A stretch of 64,000 nt of DNA from Dongia rigui (GCF_034044635.1 NZ_JAXCLX010000002.1:496001-560000), one strand, 5' to 3'. Positions 25,164-35,579 are shown, counted from the first letter of the stretch. Notes: generated from the sequence alone by a model not told the origin. Made by a program: numbers and translations.

Positions 25164-27233
25164 ATGCTGGATGGTCACATCCTTTGTCTCCTCGATGATG
25201 ACGTCGAACGTGCTTGCGTTCGGCAGGCCTTTGGCGTCGGCGGATATCTGGTCGAGTATGTTGCCGACCGTGCCGAAATCCCACTCGTCAAGGGCGCGGA
25301 CGCGCCAGCGGATCTGCTGCTTCTGCGCGTGCGCAAATCGGACGATGGCGACTTCATTCGCAGCATTCGCACCCTGTTCGGCACCGAACAATTGCCGATC
25401 GTGTTCCTGGTCGATCCCGGTGCGGAAACGCTGGTGGAGCATTGCATCGATTGCGGTGCCGACGATTTCCTGACCGTTCCGATCCACGAAGCCGAGTTGC
25501 TCGCGCGCGTGCGCAGCCAACTAGCGCGTGCGCGCGCCATTGCAGCCAGCCGGCTGGAGCGCGAGCGCTTTGCCCTGGCAGTCGCCGGGTCCAGCGACGG
25601 AATCTGGGACCTCACGCTCGACAACGATGCGCTCTTCATGTCCGCCCGCTGTTTCGATCTGCTGGGCCGCACGGGTGAGGACGGCTTCAAGCTGCTCGAA
25701 GACTGGATCGCGATCATTCATCCGGACGACGTCGATCAGTTCCAGGTCGAATTGCGCAATCATCTGGAAGGCATCACGCTGTCGTTGCAGATGGAATGCC
25801 GCATGCTGCACAAGAACCAGACCTATCGCTGGTTCCTGGTGCGTGGCACCGGTCAGCGCAACGGCGCGGGAAAGGCCATTCGGATCGCCGGATCGCTGAC
25901 CGACATCAGCGAGCGCAAGCTCACCGATGCCATGACCGGTCTGCCGAACCGCATCGTGCTCTATGACCGTCTCAATCAGACCATCGTCAAGAACCGGCGC
26001 AAGCAGAACGCCAATTTCGGCATCATTCTGCTGCAGATAGACCGCTATGAGACCATGCGCGAAGCCTATGGCCAGGTGTTCTGCGACGCGGTGCAGAAGG
26101 TGGTGGCGCAGCGCCTGGTCGGCACCTTGCGCACGACCGACACGCTCACCATCATGGGCGAGAACACGATGTGCATCCTGCTCGATGTCATGCGCGACGA
26201 TACCGATCTGGTGCGCGTCTCCCACCGCGTGCGCGCGGCGGCCGAGGAACCGATCACCCTGGGTGACGAGAGCGTGCTCCTCAGCCTCTCGATCGGCATG
26301 GCGCAGGCACAGGCACATCACCAGAGCGCCGAGGATCTCATTCGTGATGCGACGGCGGCGCTCAACAAAGCCCGCGCCGAGGGTGGCGGGCAGGAAGTCG
26401 TGTTCGATCCCGACATGCAGCGCCGCGCCCGCGATCGCCTGCGGATCGAGGCCGAATTGCATCTGGCCCTGAAGCGCGACGAATTGCGCCTCCTTTACCA
26501 GCCGATCATCGATATGCGCACGGGCCAGCTTGCCGGCTTCGAAGCCCTGGTGCGCTGGCAGCATGCCCAGCGCGGCATGATCCCGCCCATGGAATTCATC
26601 CCGATCGCCGAAGAGACCGGCTTGATCATTCCGATCGGCACTTGGGTCGTCCAGGAAGCCTGTCGCCAGGCGCAGGCCTGGACCGAGCAGAACCTGGTTC
26701 CGGACCTTTTCATCAGCGTCAACGTGTCGTCTCGCCAGCTTGATGGGCCGGCTCTACCGGAGATCGTGCGTCAGGCTTTGCGCCAGACGGGTCTGTCGCC
26801 GGCGCATCTCAAGCTGGAGATCACCGAAAGTGCTGTGATGCGTGATTTCGAGCTGACCATGAAGTTGCTGAAGCGGTTGAAGGAAATCGGCGTCGGGCTG
26901 TCGCTCGATGATTTCGGCACAGGCTATTCCAGTCTCAGCCTGCTCAGGCGCCTGCCGGTTGATACGCTGAAGGTCGATCGCTCCTTTGTGACCGCGATGA
27001 CCGCCGACATCAGCGGTGTGAAGATGGTCGAAGCCATTCTGCAACTGGCGCGCCTGTTCGATCTCAAGGTCGTAGCCGAGGGCATCGAGCACGAGGAAGA
27101 GGAGCGCCTGCTCAAGGAACGCGGTTGCGAGTTCGGGCAGGGATGGCGCTATGGCAAGCCGCTCGCCGTCGATGCCTGCCTTCAATTGATGCAGGCACAA
27201 GGCACCGGCGCCAATAAGCGCGTCGCGCGATAA
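25164..27233 (+). CDS. REC-like/PAS/degenerate GGDEF/EAL signalling protein, likely c-di-GMP phosphodiesterase
   Basis: A 689-residue cytoplasmic protein starting at ATG 25164 (TTG 25152 is an alternative). Residues about 3-124 have a response-regulator fold (ILCLLDDDVERACVRQAF), but the phospho-acceptor position reads LLLLRVR and the usual lysine is valine (LTVPIHEAE), so it is a pseudo-receiver. A PAS domain spans about 136-250. The GGDEF domain (252-416) has GENTM at the active site, so cyclase activity should be lost. The EAL domain (425-680) keeps FEALVRW, KLEITES, LDDFGTGYSS and VVAEGIE, so it should hydrolyse c-di-GMP. The gene stands alone, with convergent pot genes downstream. Confidence 0.93.
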   Translation: MLDGHILCLLDDDVERACVRQAFGVGGYLVEYVADRAEIPLVKGADAPADLLLLRVRKSDDGDFIRSIRTLFGTEQLPIVFLVDPGAETLVEHCIDCGADDFLTVPIHEAELLARVRSQLARARAIAASRLERERFALAVAGSSDGIWDLTLDNDALFMSARCFDLLGRTGEDGFKLLEDWIAIIHPDDVDQFQVELRNHLEGITLSLQMECRMLHKNQTYRWFLVRGTGQRNGAGKAIRIAGSLTDISERKLTDAMTGLPNRIVLYDRLNQTIVKNRRKQNANFGIILLQIDRYETMREAYGQVFCDAVQKVVAQRLVGTLRTTDTLTIMGENTMCILLDVMRDDTDLVRVSHRVRAAAEEPITLGDESVLLSLSIGMAQAQAHHQSAEDLIRDATAALNKARAEGGGQEVVFDPDMQRRARDRLRIEAELHLALKRDELRLLYQPIIDMRTGQLAGFEALVRWQHAQRGMIPPMEFIPIAEETGLIIPIGTWVVQEACRQAQAWTEQNLVPDLFISVNVSSRQLDGPALPEIVRQALRQTGLSPAHLKLEITESAVMRDFELTMKLLKRLKEIGVGLSLDDFGTGYSSLSLLRRLPVDTLKVDRSFVTAMTADISGVKMVEAILQLARLFDLKVVAEGIEHEEEERLLKERGCEFGQGWRYGKPLAVDACLQLMQAQGTGANKRVAR

Positions 27234-27255
27234 GCAATTTTGCTGAAGAGACAGA

Positions 27256-27281
27256 CGGCGCCGCCAGCCCGGGCGGCGCCG
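27256..27281. terminator. GC-rich hairpin between convergent genes
   Basis: CGGCGCCGCC at 27256-27265 pairs perfectly with GGCGGCGCCG at 27272-27281 across a 6-base loop, between the EAL gene's stop and the end of the last pot gene. It lacks a T-run on either strand, so it would be a weak intrinsic terminator or an RNA 3'-end stabiliser. Confidence 0.45.
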
Positions 27282-27286
27282 CTATG

Positions 27287-28129
27287 TCAGTTGTTGGCCT
27301 GCAAGGCCGCCTGGATGTCCCGCTGTCGGCGCTTCTCCTGCCGTGTCATCAGGACATGCGAGGCGATGACGCCGGTTGCGACCACCGTGATGATGATCGT
27401 CGCCAAGGCATTGATCGTGGGGTCCACGCCGCGGCGGACCTTGGAGAAGATCAGCTGCGGCAAGGTGCCTGAACCCGGGCCGTTATTGTAGATCGTGATC
27501 ACCAGATCATCGAGCGAGATGGTGAAGGCAAGCAGCCAGCCGGAAACGACGGCCGGTGCCACGATCGGCAAGGTGATCAACATGAAGGTCTTCAGCGGCT
27601 TGGCGCCGAGATCCAGTGCCGCCTCTTCAAGCGACATGTCGAAGACCGAGAAGCGCGACTGCATCACCACCGTCACATAGGACATGGAGAAGGTGATGTG
27701 GGCGAGGATAACGGTCGAGAAGCCCATCGCCTTCGGCCAGCCGAACCAATAGCCCATCTCCTTGAACAGCAGCAGCATGGACAGGCCGGTGATAACCTCC
27801 GGCATGACCAGCGGTGCCGTCACCATGCCGCTGAAGGCGGTGCGCCCATGGAACTTCCGGTAGCGGGCCAACACATAGCCCGCCATCGTGCCGAGGACCG
27901 TTGCAAAGGTGGCGCTGACCGCCGCCACGATCAGGCTGTTCTTTGCAGCCGTCAGGACGGCCGCATCATTCAGCAGAACCGGGTACCATTTCGTGGAAAA
28001 ACCGCCCCACAGCGTCATCAGCTTGTTGGCATTGAAGGAATAGGTGACGAGCACAACCATCGGCCCATAGAGGAAGATGAAGCCGAAAACGAGCGCTGCG
28101 ATAACAAACCAGGAGAGCCGGTTGGTCAT
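27287..28129 (-). CDS. potI: putrescine-type ABC transporter permease
   Basis: A 280-residue permease with six predicted helices. It begins RLSWFVIAALVFGFIFLYGP, and the EAA loop is LEEAALDLGAKPLKTFMLIT. Sequence type and cluster order (binding protein, ATPase, permease, permease) match PotFGHI. Its start overlaps the stop of the upstream permease gene by four bases. It is the last gene of the operon. Confidence 0.92.
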   Translation of the reverse strand: MTNRLSWFVIAALVFGFIFLYGPMVVLVTYSFNANKLMTLWGGFSTKWYPVLLNDAAVLTAAKNSLIVAAVSATFATVLGTMAGYVLARYRKFHGRTAFSGMVTAPLVMPEVITGLSMLLLFKEMGYWFGWPKAMGFSTVILAHITFSMSYVTVVMQSRFSVFDMSLEEAALDLGAKPLKTFMLITLPIVAPAVVSGWLLAFTISLDDLVITIYNNGPGSGTLPQLIFSKVRRGVDPTINALATIIITVVATGVIASHVLMTRQEKRRQRDIQAALQANN

Positions 28130-29073
28130 TTCGGGGCCTCCTGCGCTTTGCTTTGGAAGTACTGGAACGCCATGATGGGAATGACCAGCGCCAGCAGGAT
28201 GGCAACGGCGACTGCAGATGACATCGGCCAGTCACGGTTTTGCGCGAACTCGTTATAGACGACACGGCCGATCATCAAGGCATCGGGGCCCCCCAGAAGT
28301 TCCGGGATAACATATTCGCCGACTGCTGGAATGAAGACCAGCAGCGAGCCGGCGATGATGCCCGGCAGCGACAACGGGATGGTGATGACGCAGAAGGCCT
28401 TGAACGGCCGGCAACCCAGATCCGCCGCTGCCTCCAGCAACGACATGTCCATCTTCTCGAGATTGGAGTAGAGGGGCAGGATCATGAACGGCAGATAGGC
28501 ATAGACGATGCCGATATACATCGCCGTGGGTGTATAGAGAATCTGCAGCGGCTCGTTGATGACGCCGATCGCCAACAGGAAGTCGTTGAGAACGCCTTCC
28601 TTGCCGAGGATGCTCATCCACGCATAGACGCGGATGAGGAACGAGGTCCAGAACGGCAGGATGATGGCGAGCAGCAACAATGACCGCGTCGACGGCGCGC
28701 AGCGGGCGATGCCGTAAGCCATTGGGTAGCCGATGAGGAGGCACAGCGCGGTCGAAATCGCCGCCAGCTTCAGAGAATTGCCATAAGCGATGATGTAGAG
28801 AAGGTCCTGGCCCAGTCGCTTGAAATTGTCGAACAGCTGCTCATGCGGAATGCTTTCCGGACCGAGCATCGGCGTATAGGGCGGCTGCGCGATCAGGGTT
28901 TGCGCCAGGCTGATCTTCAGGATGATGAAGCAAGGCACGACGAAGAAGATCGTCAGCCATAGATAGGGAACCAGGATGACGGCCGATCGCGGCCGCAAGC
29001 CCAGGGCCGAGAGCAGCCTGTGCAACTGCGTGCCCATCGGCAGCGAGGTTTGATATGGGGTCTCAGATGCCAT
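28126..29073 (-). CDS. potH: putrescine-type ABC transporter permease
   Basis: A 315-residue permease. After a polar start comes the first helix (VILVPYLWLTIFFVVPCFII), and the EAA loop is LLEAAADLGCRPFKAFCVIT near residue 215. The loop YVIPELLGGPDALMIGRVVY is typical of PotB/PotH proteins. It forms the heteromeric channel with PotI and is energised by PotG. It lies 9 bp after potG. Confidence 0.93.
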   Translation of the reverse strand: MASETPYQTSLPMGTQLHRLLSALGLRPRSAVILVPYLWLTIFFVVPCFIILKISLAQTLIAQPPYTPMLGPESIPHEQLFDNFKRLGQDLLYIIAYGNSLKLAAISTALCLLIGYPMAYGIARCAPSTRSLLLLAIILPFWTSFLIRVYAWMSILGKEGVLNDFLLAIGVINEPLQILYTPTAMYIGIVYAYLPFMILPLYSNLEKMDMSLLEAAADLGCRPFKAFCVITIPLSLPGIIAGSLLVFIPAVGEYVIPELLGGPDALMIGRVVYNEFAQNRDWPMSSAVAVAILLALVIPIMAFQYFQSKAQEAPK

Positions 29074-29082
29074 GATACCGCC

Positions 29083-30231
29083 TCAGCTCAACAAGGCGAC
29101 GGGGCTGTTGGCATGCCAGGTCACATAGACCCGGTCATCCCAATCGATGGCGTGTTCGGCGGCGCGCCGCTGATTGGACATCGTCACTTTGACTTCCTTG
29201 CCGCTGTCCAGCTTGATCAGGTAGACAGAAAGGTTGCCCATATACGCGATGCCCTTGACGATGCCAGGCGTCGAATTGCGGCCGTTGTCGTCGGGACGCG
29301 CCTTGGACAGTTCCATCTTCTCCGGTCGAATGGCCACCCAGACCTTGGCGCCCGGTGCCGACGAGATGCCGTGATCGATGTAGATCTCCGTACCTGCTTC
29401 TGGTGACCCGATCAGCACATGGCCCGGCTCGTCCTCGACGATATTCCCTTCAAACAGGTTCACCGAGCCGATGAAGTCGGCGACGAACTTGGTGTTGGGA
29501 TATTCGTAGATCTCCTTGGGTGTGCCCACCTGGACGATCTGGCCGCTGTTCATGACGCCGATGCGTGTCGACAGCGTCATCGCTTCTTCCTGATCGTGCG
29601 TCACGACGATGAAGGTGATGCCGAGCCGGTCCTGGATGTTCATGATCTCGAACTGCGTCGCCTCGCGCAGCTTTTTGTCGAGGGCGCCAAGCGGTTCGTC
29701 GAGCAGCAGCAGCTTCGGTTCCTTCACCAGAGAGCGGGCGAGGGCCACGCGCTGGCGCTGACCGCCGGAAAGTTGGTGCGGCTTGCGGTGGGCGAACTGG
29801 CGCATCTGCACCATGTCGAGGATCGAGCCGACGCGCGTCTTGATCTGGTCCGGCGGCGTCTTGTCCTGCTTCAGGCCAAAGGCAATGTTCTGCTCGACCG
29901 ACATATGCGGGAAGAGGGCGTAGGACTGGAACATCATATTGGTCGGGCGCTCGTAGGGCGGAATATCCGCCATATCGACGTCGTCGATATAGATCTTGCC
30001 CGAAGTTGGCTGCTCGAAGCCAGCAAGCATGCGCAGCAATGTGGTCTTGCCGCAACCCGATCCGCCGAGCAGTGCAAAGAGCTCGCCGCGATAGATGTTC
30101 AGCGAGACATCGTTGACGGCAACGAAATCGCCAAATTTCTTGGTGACGTTCTCGATGCGGATATAGGGCTTGGCGTTGGGATCGTTCCAGATCTGGGTGG
30201 TCGTCTCTGCTCTTGCTCGTTCAGCCGCCAT
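29083..30231 (-). CDS. potG: putrescine-type ABC transporter ATP-binding protein
   Basis: A 382-residue importer ATPase with all motifs intact: Walker A LGGSGCGKTT, Q-loop MMFQSYALFPHMS, signature LSGGQRQRVALAR, Walker B LLLLDEPLGALD and switch VTHDQEEAM, then a C-terminal TOBE domain. These intact motifs contrast with the altered ATPase-like protein at 21.1-22.2 kb. I start at 30231 (MAAERARAETTT). A stem-loop separates it from the binding-protein gene. Confidence 0.94.
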   Translation of the reverse strand: MAAERARAETTTQIWNDPNAKPYIRIENVTKKFGDFVAVNDVSLNIYRGELFALLGGSGCGKTTLLRMLAGFEQPTSGKIYIDDVDMADIPPYERPTNMMFQSYALFPHMSVEQNIAFGLKQDKTPPDQIKTRVGSILDMVQMRQFAHRKPHQLSGGQRQRVALARSLVKEPKLLLLDEPLGALDKKLREATQFEIMNIQDRLGITFIVVTHDQEEAMTLSTRIGVMNSGQIVQVGTPKEIYEYPNTKFVADFIGSVNLFEGNIVEDEPGHVLIGSPEAGTEIYIDHGISSAPGAKVWVAIRPEKMELSKARPDDNGRNSTPGIVKGIAYMGNLSVYLIKLDSGKEVKVTMSNQRRAAEHAIDWDDRVYVTWHANSPVALLS

Positions 30232-30296
30232 GATGCGTCCTGTTATGAATGCCCCGAAGCCAGTGCTCGGGAGCGAGGCCAAATTCCTAAAGAGAA

Positions 30297-30333
30297 GGGG
30301 CAGCACATGGTGGCTGTGCTGCCCCGTTTTTTT
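30297..30333. terminator. stem-loop between binding-protein and ATPase genes of the pot operon
   Basis: GGGGCAGCAC (30297-30306) pairs with GTGCTGCCCC (30316-30325) over a 9-base loop. On the minus strand, where the pot genes lie, it follows the binding-protein stop directly and is followed by a modest U-rich stretch. On the plus strand it has a strong T8 run. It probably makes a partial stop or a protective 3' end, so that binding protein exceeds transporter. Confidence 0.6.
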
Positions 30334-31591
30334 ACTGTCCAGTCTTTACCCGCGTCCATTCGCGGGTGATGACGCGACTGAGTTTGTCGTCGCGCACCAC
30401 CGACGGGAAGCTGCGCTTCATCACCTCCGGCGTGGGATAGACGGCTGGATCCTCCAGGATCTCCTTGTTGACGAACTCCTTCGCCGGCACATTGGCGTTG
30501 GCATAATTGGTGTAGTTCGTGGCGTCGGCGATCACCTTGGGGCGCATCATGTAGTCCAGGAACAGATGCGCGTTCTTGAGATGCGGCGCATCGGCGGGGA
30601 TCAGCATGCCATCGAACCAGACATTGGTTCCTTCCTTGGCGATCGTATAGGCGAGGTTGATCTTGATGCCTGCTTCGGCGGCACGCGCGGCAGCTGTTGC
30701 GTAGTCACCCGACCAGCTCATCGATATGCAGTATTCGCCGTTCGGCAAGGCGGTCAGATATTGCTGCGAGTCGAAGTTCTTGATGAATGGCCGCACCTTC
30801 ATGACCATGTCGGCGGCGGCGACAATATCTTCTTCCTTCTGTGATGTCGGATCCTTGCCCATATAGGCCAGGGCCAGCGGGAAGACGTCTTCAGGAGAGT
30901 CGAGGAAGGTGACGCCGCATTCCTTGAACTTGGAAACGACGTTGGGATCGAAAAGCATGGCCAGACTGTCGAGCGGGGCGTCCGGCATCAGCTTCTTGAT
31001 CAAGTCGACGTTGTAGGCGAAGCCGTTGGTGCCCCACATGTAGGGGATCGCATACTCGTTGCCGGGATCAGCATCCTTGGAAAGGATCGCCATGATCTCG
31101 GGATCCATGTTCTTCAAGTTCGGCAGCAGGGTCTTGTCGAGCTTGTGGAACAGGCCGATCTTGATCTGGCGGGCGAAGAAGGAGGAGGAAGGGAAGACGA
31201 CGTCGTAGCCGGTACCGCCGGTCATCAGTTTGGCTTCGAGTGTTTCGTTGCCGTCGAAGGTGTCGTATTGGACCTTGATGCCGGTTTCTTTCTCAAAGTC
31301 GGCGATGGTGGTTTCGCCGATATAGTCCGACCAGTTGTAGACGTTGAGTTGTTTTGCGTCGTCACCCGTCGTCGGAGCGACTGCTTCCTGTGTTGCCGGT
31401 GCAGCGCTGCTGGTCGCTGCTTGGCTCGTGGCTTGCGACGTTGCCTCGCTGGTGCTCTCCGTCGTTGGCGCTGCGTTGCCGGCCTGCTCGTCCGTCTTCT
31501 TGTCGCCGCAGGCGGTCAGCAGCATGCCAGCCACCAACATCGCCGCACCCATTTGGGTGAAGCTGGTGTATCCGGATTTCAGCACGGTCAT
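30332..31591 (-). CDS. potF: putrescine-type binding lipoprotein, copy 1
   Basis: A 419-residue periplasmic binding protein with a lipoprotein signal (GAAMLVAGMLLTAC, cysteine near residue 28). A Ser/Thr/Ala-rich spacer (about 35-78) precedes the mature domain, which begins LNVYNWSDYIGETTIADFEK. Segments TFDGNETLEAKLMTGGTGYD and MWGTNGFAYNVD are standard PotD/PotF features. It binds a polyamine, probably putrescine-like, and hands it to PotHI. It is the second of two tandem copies, with its own 276-bp upstream region and an AGGGAG ribosome site. Confidence 0.92.
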   Translation of the reverse strand: MTVLKSGYTSFTQMGAAMLVAGMLLTACGDKKTDEQAGNAAPTTESTSEATSQATSQAATSSAAPATQEAVAPTTGDDAKQLNVYNWSDYIGETTIADFEKETGIKVQYDTFDGNETLEAKLMTGGTGYDVVFPSSSFFARQIKIGLFHKLDKTLLPNLKNMDPEIMAILSKDADPGNEYAIPYMWGTNGFAYNVDLIKKLMPDAPLDSLAMLFDPNVVSKFKECGVTFLDSPEDVFPLALAYMGKDPTSQKEEDIVAAADMVMKVRPFIKNFDSQQYLTALPNGEYCISMSWSGDYATAAARAAEAGIKINLAYTIAKEGTNVWFDGMLIPADAPHLKNAHLFLDYMMRPKVIADATNYTNYANANVPAKEFVNKEILEDPAVYPTPEVMKRSFPSVVRDDKLSRVITREWTRVKTGQ

Positions 31592-31792
31592 TACTCCCTA
31601 GTCGTCATGCCCATCTTGCGCCAATGCCAGCGTGTCGCCGGTCTTGTTGTGCGCAATTCATCCCTGCTTATGCGTAGTTAACATTTTTTCATATCTGACC
31701 CCGCCGATGCCTGGGCTGTCAACCCTCGGCGGACGGGGCGACGCGACCTAATGCGTCACATGCATGATTCAAAGCGCCATGGCGAAATAAAA

Positions 31793-31820
31793 GAACCCCG
31801 CGACAGAGGTCGCGGGGTTC
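31793..31820 (-). terminator. Rho-independent terminator after the first binding-protein gene
   Basis: A perfect 12-bp stem (GAACCCCGCGAC at 31793-31804 with GTCGCGGGGTTC at 31809-31820) has a 4-base loop. On the minus strand it is followed by a U-rich run (TTTTATTTC). It lies 48 bp past the stop of the gene at 31868-33100, so the two binding-protein genes probably have separate transcripts. Confidence 0.88.
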
Positions 31821-31867
31821 GAGGTCAAGAATTGATACCGTCTGCTTTATTCAAGACAGCGCCATTA

Positions 31868-33100
31868 TCACTGGCCTGTCTTGATCTTGGTCCAAGTGCG
31901 AGTCCGAAGGCGCTCGACCTCCGGTGTTGCCACCTTGTCCGGGAACAGATGGGCCTGAACTTCTTCCGAAGGATAGATGTTCGGATTGTCCATCAATTCC
32001 TTGTCGATCATCGGCAGGGCCGCCGCGACCGGGCTGCCGTAGGCGACATAATTGGCGTTCGCCGCCGCGACCTTGGGATCGAGGTTGTAGTTGATCCACT
32101 TATAGGCCTGGTCGATGTTGACTGCGTCGGTCGGCATGGCAATCGTATCCATCCAGATGATGGTGCCTTCCTTTGGGATGGAATAGGACACTTCGATATT
32201 GTTCTTGGCTTCCTCAGCGCGCGCAGCGGCGATGCTGAAGTCACCCGACCAGCCGAGCGAGAGGCAGATGCTGCCGCTGGCGATATCGTTGATGTAGCTG
32301 GAACTGTGGAAGTACTTCACATAGGGACGCACACCCAGCAACAGCTTCTCAGCGGCGGCATAATCGTCGGCACTGGCGGTGTAGGGGTCCTTGCCGAGAT
32401 AGTTGAGCGCGATCTGCAGCACTTCGCTGGGCGCATCGAGCATCGAGATGCCGCAGTCGGCGAACTTCTGCGCCAATTCCGGCTTGAAGACGATGTCGAG
32501 GCTGTTCACCGGCGCATCCGGCATGCGCTTCTTGATCTCGGCGACGTTATAGCCGATGCCGGTCGTGCCCCAGAACCATGGCACCGCGTACTTATTGCCG
32601 GGGTCGAAGGCGGCGAGCAGCTTCATGATTTTGGGATCGAGATTCTTGTAATTGGGGATCTTCGCCGGATCGATCGGCTGATAGATGCCAGCCACGATCT
32701 GGCGGCCGAGGAAGGCGCCCGACGGATGCACGAGATCATACCCCGTGCCACCCGCCATCAGCTTGGCTTCCAGCATTTCATTCGAATCATAGACGTCGTA
32801 CTGGACCTTGATGCCGGTTTCTTTTTCGAAATTCGGCACCGTGTCTTCGGCGATGTAGTCCGACCAGTTGTAGATGTTGAGCTTGCCGCCATCTCCGGCC
32901 GGGGCGGCCTCGGACGTGGCGGTGCTGGCTGCTTCCGAGGTTGCCGTGCTCGCTTCAGAGGTTGCGGTGCTGGCCGCTTCCGACGTGGCGGTGGTGGCGG
33001 CGGAAGATTGTTGCTCGGCTTCCTTCTTTTCCTCGCCGCAGCCCGCGAGCAGCAGCGCTGAAATAAAGGCAACTCCAATCAATCTCGATTTTTGCACCAT
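31868..33100 (-). CDS. putrescine-type binding lipoprotein, copy 2
   Basis: A 410-residue paralogue of the neighbouring binding protein. The lipobox is SALLLAGC near residue 21. A repeated spacer (TATSEAAS-type units, about residues 34-66) follows, then the domain beginning KLNIYNWSDYIAEDTVPNFE. Mature-domain segments MLEAKLMAGGTGYDLVHPSG and FWGTTGIGYNVAEIKKRM align with copy 1, and both proteins end in KTGQ. It is the first gene read toward the pot operon but is closed off by its own terminator. A different polyamine specificity is likely but cannot be read from sequence here. Confidence 0.92.
   Translation of the reverse strand: MVQKSRLIGVAFISALLLAGCGEEKKEAEQQSSAATTATSEAASTATSEASTATSEAASTATSEAAPAGDGGKLNIYNWSDYIAEDTVPNFEKETGIKVQYDVYDSNEMLEAKLMAGGTGYDLVHPSGAFLGRQIVAGIYQPIDPAKIPNYKNLDPKIMKLLAAFDPGNKYAVPWFWGTTGIGYNVAEIKKRMPDAPVNSLDIVFKPELAQKFADCGISMLDAPSEVLQIALNYLGKDPYTASADDYAAAEKLLLGVRPYVKYFHSSSYINDIASGSICLSLGWSGDFSIAAARAEEAKNNIEVSYSIPKEGTIIWMDTIAMPTDAVNIDQAYKWINYNLDPKVAAANANYVAYGSPVAAALPMIDKELMDNPNIYPSEEVQAHLFPDKVATPEVERLRTRTWTKIKTGQ
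32907..32999. repeat. four-unit minisatellite inside the lipoprotein spacer
   Basis: Four units of 24, 21, 24 and 24 bases (starting 32907, 32931, 32952, 32976) share the core GC-TTC-GA-GT-GC-GTGCTG on the plus strand. They encode repeated Thr-Ala-Thr-Ser-Glu-Ala segments on the minus strand. Lengths are multiples of three, so unit gain or loss keeps frame. Confidence 0.8.
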
Positions 33101-33193
33101 GGCCTCCTGAGGGCTGTTGATATTTTGATGGCGCGCAGGGCGCGCACCTGGGTGAAATTTGTTAACTGGATTCGCTGACCTAAGAATAACTTA

Positions 33194-33223
33194 ATGTCAC
33201 ACCTTGCCGGGTAGTTTTGTCAA
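33194..33223 (-). promoter_or_regulatory. candidate promoter of the second binding-protein gene
   Basis: On the minus strand TTGACA (33223-33218) is followed after 18 bases by TGACAT (33199-33194), about 95 bp before the ATG. The -35 is perfect; the -10 matches three of six bases. Surrounding DNA is AT-richer than the neighbouring coding regions, which fits a promoter. Confidence 0.3.
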
Positions 33224-33275
33224 CAAATGCCCGTGATCGGCTCATGGAATCGGGCGCTGCCATCGCTCATCCGGT

Positions 33276-34154
33276 TCATTCGCTCCAATTCTGGCCGTCA
33301 AGGGTCATCAGGACGGTATAGAGGTCTGGGCGGCGGTCGCGGAACAGGCCCCACCCAGCACGCTGGCGGCGCAGGGACTCGAAGTCGAAATCGGCCGTCA
33401 GGATCGCCTCTTCTTTGCCGGCCGACGCGATGATTTCGCCGCGGGCACCGGCGATGAAGGATCGGCCATAGAAATCGACGGCGCAGGTCTCCCCGTCCTC
33501 CCTGCCAATGCGATTCGAGGCGACGACTGGAACCATGTTGGCCGCCGCATGACCCTGCATGGTGCGTTGCCAATGATCTGCGCTGCTGTAATCGGGGTCA
33601 TTGGGTTCGTTGCCGATGGCGGTGGGATAGAGCAGCATCTCGGCCCCCATCAGGGCCATGGCGCGGGCGCATTCGGGAAACCACTGATCCCAGCAAATCC
33701 CGCAGCCGATGCGGGCGTAGGCCGTGTCCCAGACTTTGAACCCCGTATCACCGGGGTTGAAGTAGAACTTCTCCTGATACCCCACACCGTCCGGGATGTG
33801 AGATTTCCGGTAAATTCCCAAGATCTCTCCGTCGGCATCGATGAGGGCGAGGGAGTTGTAATAGGCGTTGTTGGCGGCCTCGAAGAAGGAGACGGGCAGC
33901 ACCACCTCCAACTCGCGCGCCAGTTCCTGCATGCGGGCGATCGTCGGATGATCGTCGACGGGCTGGGCGAGGTCGAACAACTCGGCCAATTGGTCCTTGC
34001 AGAAATAGGGCGTCTCGAACAGGGCCTGCAGTTGGATGATCTGCGCCCCGCGCTTGGCCGCCTGGCGAACCAGAGCCTCGGCCCGCGCAACATTCTGCAC
34101 TGGATCCGGTCGGCAGGCGAACTGAGTGGCCGCGACGGTCACTGTCCTGGTCAT
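33276..34154 (-). CDS. aguB: N-carbamoylputrescine amidase
   Basis: A 292-residue nitrilase-superfamily hydrolase with the Glu-Lys-Cys triad in LQALFETPYFC (about Glu45), YRKSHIPDG, and GCGICWDQWFPE. The block CGICWDQWFPECARAMALMG is characteristic of AguB, which converts N-carbamoylputrescine to putrescine, CO2 and ammonia in the agmatine route. I start at 34154 (MTRTVTVAATQF). It lies next to the putrescine-type transporter genes on the same strand, which supports a polyamine role. The agmatine deiminase partner is not in the window. Confidence 0.93.
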   Translation of the reverse strand: MTRTVTVAATQFACRPDPVQNVARAEALVRQAAKRGAQIIQLQALFETPYFCKDQLAELFDLAQPVDDHPTIARMQELARELEVVLPVSFFEAANNAYYNSLALIDADGEILGIYRKSHIPDGVGYQEKFYFNPGDTGFKVWDTAYARIGCGICWDQWFPECARAMALMGAEMLLYPTAIGNEPNDPDYSSADHWQRTMQGHAAANMVPVVASNRIGREDGETCAVDFYGRSFIAGARGEIIASAGKEEAILTADFDFESLRRQRAGWGLFRDRRPDLYTVLMTLDGQNWSE

Positions 34155-35564
<1,410 letters not shown>

Positions 35565-35579
35565 GGCTGTATTGATACC

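Noticed and set aside
31793-31830. GGGTTCGAG near 31815 looked like a tRNA T-arm
   Set aside because: It is the right arm of a 12-bp terminator hairpin; no anticodon stem or acceptor stem can be placed around it.
31751-33061. A 436-codon plus-strand frame opposite a binding protein, with Gly/Arg repeats
   Set aside because: The repeats are the reverse reading of the lipoprotein spacer minisatellite, not a real repeat protein.
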